From assembly GCA_951230915.1 (NCBI GenBank), contig OX579635.1, positions 25,792,001 through 25,856,000 on the forward strand: a stretch of 64,000 nucleotides of DNA, given 5' to 3'. The notes beneath the pieces were generated by a model. It was not told where the DNA came from and did not search any database. It was given only the letters and a program-made list of their open reading frames with translations. Positions 59,707 to 64,000 of the stretch are shown here, in pieces; within the stretch, counting starts at the first letter, position 1; each line of letters opens with the position of its first letter. This DNA is from Antitrichia curtipendula (taxonomy: Eukaryota; Streptophyta; Bryopsida; Hypnales; Leucodontaceae). Made by a program: the position numbers and the translations under genes.

Positions 59707-61375
59707 TCAACCCCTAAAGGACCGCTTGTCCCCTCAAAAGACAATTTGGGTCAGATAGGTTCCTATTACCTCAATTTTTAGTCAAATATTTTGAAATTTT
59801 TAGAGGATGTCTGATTTTGTGAGAGCTTTATAGATGTATAATTTTTATTTCAATCAGTGCCCAAAAAAAAAAGTTATGGCACAATAAGCCAAAAATGGAG
59901 GTCGGCGGGCAGCACAAAAAAATCACAAAAGTCAAAATAAATTTTTAAACTTTTTTTCCTAAAACTATATATTTTTGTCTACATTTGAAGCTTTTATTCA
60001 TTCTATTTGGACTAGTAATGAAAAAGTTATGGGCAATTTTAGTTTTTTGGACAATCTAAGTATCTTCTTTAAAAAATAACTAGTTAGGATTCATTTTTTA
60101 ACTCGTAAAGGACCAAGCTACATTTTTTTGGCAACAAAGCAATTTCGGGCAGCTCACCACGGATGGAGAAATTATTATTTTTCTTTGAAATTTTCATAAA
60201 ACATGTGCTCAAAGAGTAGCTTTTCAATCCAACAATTTTCATAACTTTTGACTACACAGTTTAAAAGTTATTGCATAAAATGTAGTTTTCTTTGAACTCT
60301 GGGCAGCCCGAGCAGTATCAAAAACTTCTTTAAAAATCACTTTTTTTTAAAATTGAAATTTGAAATTGGTTCTTTAGGTTTATATGTACATGGGGAGCTT
60401 TGAATCATTCCATTCTGATTTGTAAGATGGAAGTTATGAGGTTTTTAAGTTGGCGGGTAGGTATGGTTTTCAAAGTTTACATACCTATCCCCAAACTTAA
60501 AAACCTCATAACTTCTATCTTACAAATCAGAATGGAATGATTCAAAGCTCCCCATGTACATATAAATCTAAATAACCAATTTCAAAATTTTATTCTAAAA
60601 AAGAGTGATTTTTAAAGAAGTTTTTGGTATTGCCCGGGGTGCCCAGAGTTCAGAGAAAACTACATTTTATGCAATAACTTTTTAATCGTGTGGTCAAAAG
60701 CTATGAAAATTGTTGGACTGAAAAGCTACTCCTTGAGCACATGTTTTGTAAAAATTTCAAAGAAAAATAATAAATTCTCCATCCGTGGTGAGCTTCCCAA
60801 AATCGCTATGTTGCCAAAAAACACAGCTTGGTCCTTTAGGAGTTAATGCAATTTTTTACAATTTTCCAAAAACAATTGTTAGACATTGTAGTATTTTTTT
60901 GCTAGAACAATCTCACCATTGAGATTATTGTATTTCAATTTCATCTTAGAGCTATTATCAATTTCTTTTTTCCTTCAATCTTGTACTACTTCTACTTAAC
61001 AATTTTTTAATGAGTAAAAATTAAGTGTTTTTTTCTTGAATTTTTTTCTGGATTCTCAAATCAAGTACTCAATATAAAAATTTAGAAAATCAAAATCAAT
61101 AGTACAAAAAATTTAAGTTAAAAAGAATCAAAGCATAAAATTATAGTCAAGCAAGGTGCAAAAAAAATTGTTTTCTTCACTAGGATGCAAAAATCTTGCA
61201 ATCTATGTGGTCAAAGTTTCTGAAACTTCTTGCATACAATCATATACTAGTCTCACATAAGATCCTACGATTAGATACAAAGAAAAAAAAATTAAGTTTT
61301 TTTGCTTTTTGCAATAGAAGTGGCATTTTTTAGTGTGTATTGATGAAAAAGAGGCCTCGGTCAATTACGGGTTAA
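59707..61375 (-). mobile_element. D2: family-D element split by the palindromic insertion B5
   Basis: Left terminus CCCCTAAAGGACC (the flanking TTAA has become TTCAA); right terminus TTACGGGTTAA with TTAA at 61372-61375. 59707-60097 and 60847-61375 together are collinear with D1 in reverse orientation (AAGGACCxxTTGCCCC, ACAATCTCACCATTG, ATCTTGCAATCTATGTGGTC, TTTTTGCAATAGAAGT). No ORF. Confidence 0.75.
60098..60846. mobile_element. B5: 749-bp palindromic TTAA-flanked element
   Basis: TTAA at 60098-60101 and 60843-60846. The left arm (60098-60465) and right arm (60480-60846) are inverted copies of the right-end half of family B, joined by a 14-base centre. Termini CTCGTAAAGGACC and GGTCCTTTAGGAG. 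The arms are estimated at about 90% complementary with few indels. A transcript would fold into one long hairpin. Confidence 0.85.
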
Positions 61376-61529
61376 CAAGGTATAATATACCAAGAATAAA
61401 AACTAAGTAATAATAGGGACCATTTAATTGTTTATGGTCATCAAGATACCCTCCAAAATAAAATCTTGCCGCACGTGATGTATAAAAACCCACATAGAAT
61501 GCCCCCCTCCTCCCCTTGAATCTGGGACA

Positions 61530-62075
61530 ATTCTAAATATCCCCCAAAAGGAGTATTTTAACGTTTTGATTTTTAATAAATCAATTATAGAAAAATAAAA
61601 ACAAACAAATTTTTTCTTCCATTTATGAAGACTTGATGGTGATGATATTTCACCCAAAAAATGAACTTGAAACAATCCTCAATGTTTAAAAGTGTGTGCA
61701 CCATAAAGCCCCTTTTGGCCTATTTGCACGAACATGGAGGACATAAAATAACGTATTTTTTATGTCCATATGGAATATGCTCTACTAGTAAGGAAATAGA
61801 CCACAAAATTTTAGCTCTAGATCAATAAATTTGGGTACTTCCCAGATTAAAAACAAAAAAAATCTGAAAGTGTGACAAATTAGAGAAATTGAATTAAAAA
61901 TATAATTTATTTTTTTTAAATTTCTAAAAATTAAAAGACACTATAGAAACCAAGACTCTTGCAAATAAATAAAAATTCAAATTCATTTGAATCATTCTTT
62001 AAATGTTATAGCAGAAAACAAAACTAGTTTGGCAAAACGCTACCAAAATTGTTTGGTCTTTCTTACAATCACCCT
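61530..62075 (+). repeat. I2: dispersed repeat, second copy
   Basis: Same order and orientation as 57840-58375 (TTATGAAGACTTGATGGTGA, GGCCTATTTGCAC, GTGTGACAAATTAGAGAAAT, TTTGGTCTTTCTTACAATCA). The two copies flank D2/B5 by about 1-2 kb on either side. Confidence 0.7.
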
Positions 62076-62392
62076 CATCTTGTGCTTCAAATTGCTCACC
62101 AATTTTGCTACAGGCAAATCAAGGACCCTATTAAATTGCTTAAACAATAGTGTGACAAGAGTAAAAGGTGTAATATATATATATTATTTTATTTTATTTT
62201 ATTTTTTAAAATTTAAATTTTTTTCTTCATCTAGATCTTTTTTAATTTGCAAGGCTTCATATCTTTATAACTAATGTCTTGGAGGATGATGAGTCCACTG
62301 TACCAATGAAGATGCAAGAAGATGATATACATGTTGTATATGTTCAAAGTATGCGTTAAGGAGGCTCTCTAGCTTAGGTCGATGATCACAAT

Positions 62393-62668
62393 TGCTAGTA
62401 TGTGAGCCTAGTATCTTGAGCCCATAAGCCCAATAGACTTCACTTTCATGTTATAAGTACCTATAATATAGGCACCTTCTATGAATATAGGATATTTATA
62501 TTATAGGTGTCTATGTTGTAGGTATGTATGTTATAAGTACCTTCTATAGTTGTAGGGCACTTATATTATATGTATGTATATTATAGACACCTTCAATAGT
62601 TGTAGAGTACTTACTTACATTTAGGCTCAAGATTCGTAACCTCACATTTCGAAGCTCATATTCTAGCA
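62393..62668. mobile_element. G2: TIR element with internal short repeats
   Basis: The ends TGCTAGTATGTGAGCC and GCTCATATTCTAGCA are inverted. The interior repeats TATAAGTACCTTCTATAG-like words and is collinear with G1. No ORF. Confidence 0.7.
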
Positions 62669-63129
62669 TTGTTGGATCAATGATCAGGCAATTGTAATTC
62701 TAGACTTAGGCCTTGTAGTTAGTAAAGCAGAAGACCAACATTAGAAGCAAACAAAGTCTCTTGATTTTGAACATCTTATTGTGCTTGTATTCCTTACTCT
62801 TGTGTAGTGTGAGTCCTTACAATAGCTCACAATTTAGAATTAGAAAAATTAAGGCAGTTTGTATGAGGTTTTGAGTCAGAAATTAGTTGTAGGAAGAATT
62901 ACTTCACATCCATGAATAAATGAGTTTTCCAATAGATAGTAGCGAGAATTTTGCCATAAGAATAAGTGTTTGTAGTAAACCGGGACTTAAAAAATTACTG
63001 CAAGTACAAAAAATATAAAGCTAACTAGGAGCAATAGGTGAAAGAATAGGACAATAATATAGTGATAAACAAAAATATATTGGTAGACACTAATGTAGTG
63101 GTAGACACTGATATAATGGAAGACAATTA

Positions 63130-64000
63130 TAACCCTAAAGTTCTTTGACTATGTTTTTATCAAAAATGCTCCAAAATTGCCAATTTTAGTACAAGTAAAA
63201 AAATTAGAAAAAAATCATTTTGGAACACATGTAACCATAGGATCTTGTAGAAAAATAGTTTGAAAAGTTGTGGAAATAATTTCAGAAATTTCCACCATGT
63301 GGATCCCAAGATATTAGTATTTGAATTGACAAAAATCATTTTTTGGGCCCTACAAAAAAACGAGCAATTGCACTTCACAAGGTCACATTTGTATGTAAAA
63401 ATGTCCAAAATAGTGGTAACTCTTTGGATTCATTCTTTAAGGCAAGTTAGCAACATGCTTGAAAATTTTTAGATCATTTGGAATTGTACAACATATAAGA
63501 AAAGAATTAGTAATTATATAGAAAGAAGTAGAGAATGATTCAAATACTAAAATGTTAAAAATTTAGTTATGAAACTGAAAAATACCAATTCCAATGGTTT
63601 TATTTATAAACAATCTACATTCTATGATTTTATTTTTTTCAAAAAATATTAAAATTTGAGTTAAATGAAGGACTTCAAAATTTATTTTAGAGAAGAGATC
63701 CGTAACTGCCCGCAAACTAAAACTCCTCATAACTTTCATCTCATTCATCAAAATAGAATGATCCAAAACTCTCCACGTACATTTAAATCTAGAAAACCAA
63801 TTTCAATTTTTTATTTATTGAAAGTGTGCCATTTAAAAAAATCTGCGCATGCTACCTAGGTTGAGGAACAAACAACATTTTACATCATAACTTTTCACTT
63901 GTATACTCAAATGAAATGAAATTTAGCGCTTGTGAAAAATATTGCTTGTCCACATCTTGTAAGAAAAATTTAGCTTAAACAAGTAAAATATCCACTCATA
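63130..64000 (+). mobile_element. B4: family-B element cut by the window end
   Basis: Left end TATAACCCTAAAGTTC (TTAA mutated to TATAA). Collinear with B1 from its left end (TTTGACTATGTTTT, CATGTAACCATAGGATCTTG, CTTCACAAGGTCACATTTGT, ACTCCTCATAACTTTCATCT). The right part lies beyond 64000. Confidence 0.75.

Noticed and set aside
60997..61375. Separate element at the right of the palindrome
   Set aside because: It is collinear with the other half of D2 when B5 is removed, so it is part of D2 rather than a new family.
57840..62075. LTR retrotransposon bounded by I1 and I2
   Set aside because: No gag/pol-like coding sequence, primer-binding site or TG...CA ends were found; the space between is filled by D2 and B5.

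Overview
This is a 64 kb piece of nuclear DNA from a land plant. The genes have short plant-type introns (about 100-1,100 bp), chloroplast transit peptides and plant-specific families: a core alpha-1,3-fucosyltransferase, a PBL34-36 type receptor-like cytoplasmic kinase, an MEKK1-class MAPKKK, a PsbP-domain lumenal protein and the Pol II subunit NRPB4. Gene islands of moderate GC sit in very AT-rich intergenic DNA. That fits a bryophyte or other non-seed plant, but the species cannot be fixed from sequence alone. I saw no operons, prokaryotic signals, organellar inserts, tRNA or rRNA genes, or CRISPR arrays.

Layout. 300-1775 (+): 3' part of a desiccation-type single-VOC glyoxalase-like gene. 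3223-7618 (-): complete 7-exon core alpha-1,3-fucosyltransferase. 12016-14414 (-): 4-exon gene for an unrecognised cysteine-rich type I membrane protein. 14.8-31 kb: repeat-dominated intergenic DNA. 31839-35445 (+): 6-exon RLCK-VII kinase. 36.6-39.05 kb: repeats. 39385-42122 (+): 8-exon PPD7-like thylakoid lumen protein with a GC-AG intron. 42.3-45.2 kb: degenerate repeats. 45.2-51.06 kb (+): MEKK1-like MAPKKK with an intronless 745-codon CDS and a long leader. 54884-56799 (-): 6-exon NRPB4. 57-64 kb: repeats. The genes do not form one pathway. RLCK-VII kinases and MEKK1 MAPKKKs both act in pattern-triggered immune signalling in plants, but they lie about 13 kb apart and nothing in the sequence links them.

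The most striking content is between the genes. At least a dozen non-autonomous, transposase-less elements (0.55-1.1 kb) are bounded on both sides by TTAA, with terminal inverted repeats that mostly begin CCCCTAAAG or CCCT. Two nested insertions and comparison with uninterrupted paralogues show that one TTAA becomes two on insertion, as expected for TTAA-specific (piggyBac-like) transposition. The set includes a 749-bp palindrome, elements with a shared interior but different termini, and elements made of about 200-bp sub-repeats. A separate gene-associated family (GGTGGGTAC-type ends) sits in introns and gene flanks. Exon boundaries were read by eye from homology, splice consensus and phase; every junction in the six gene models keeps frame.
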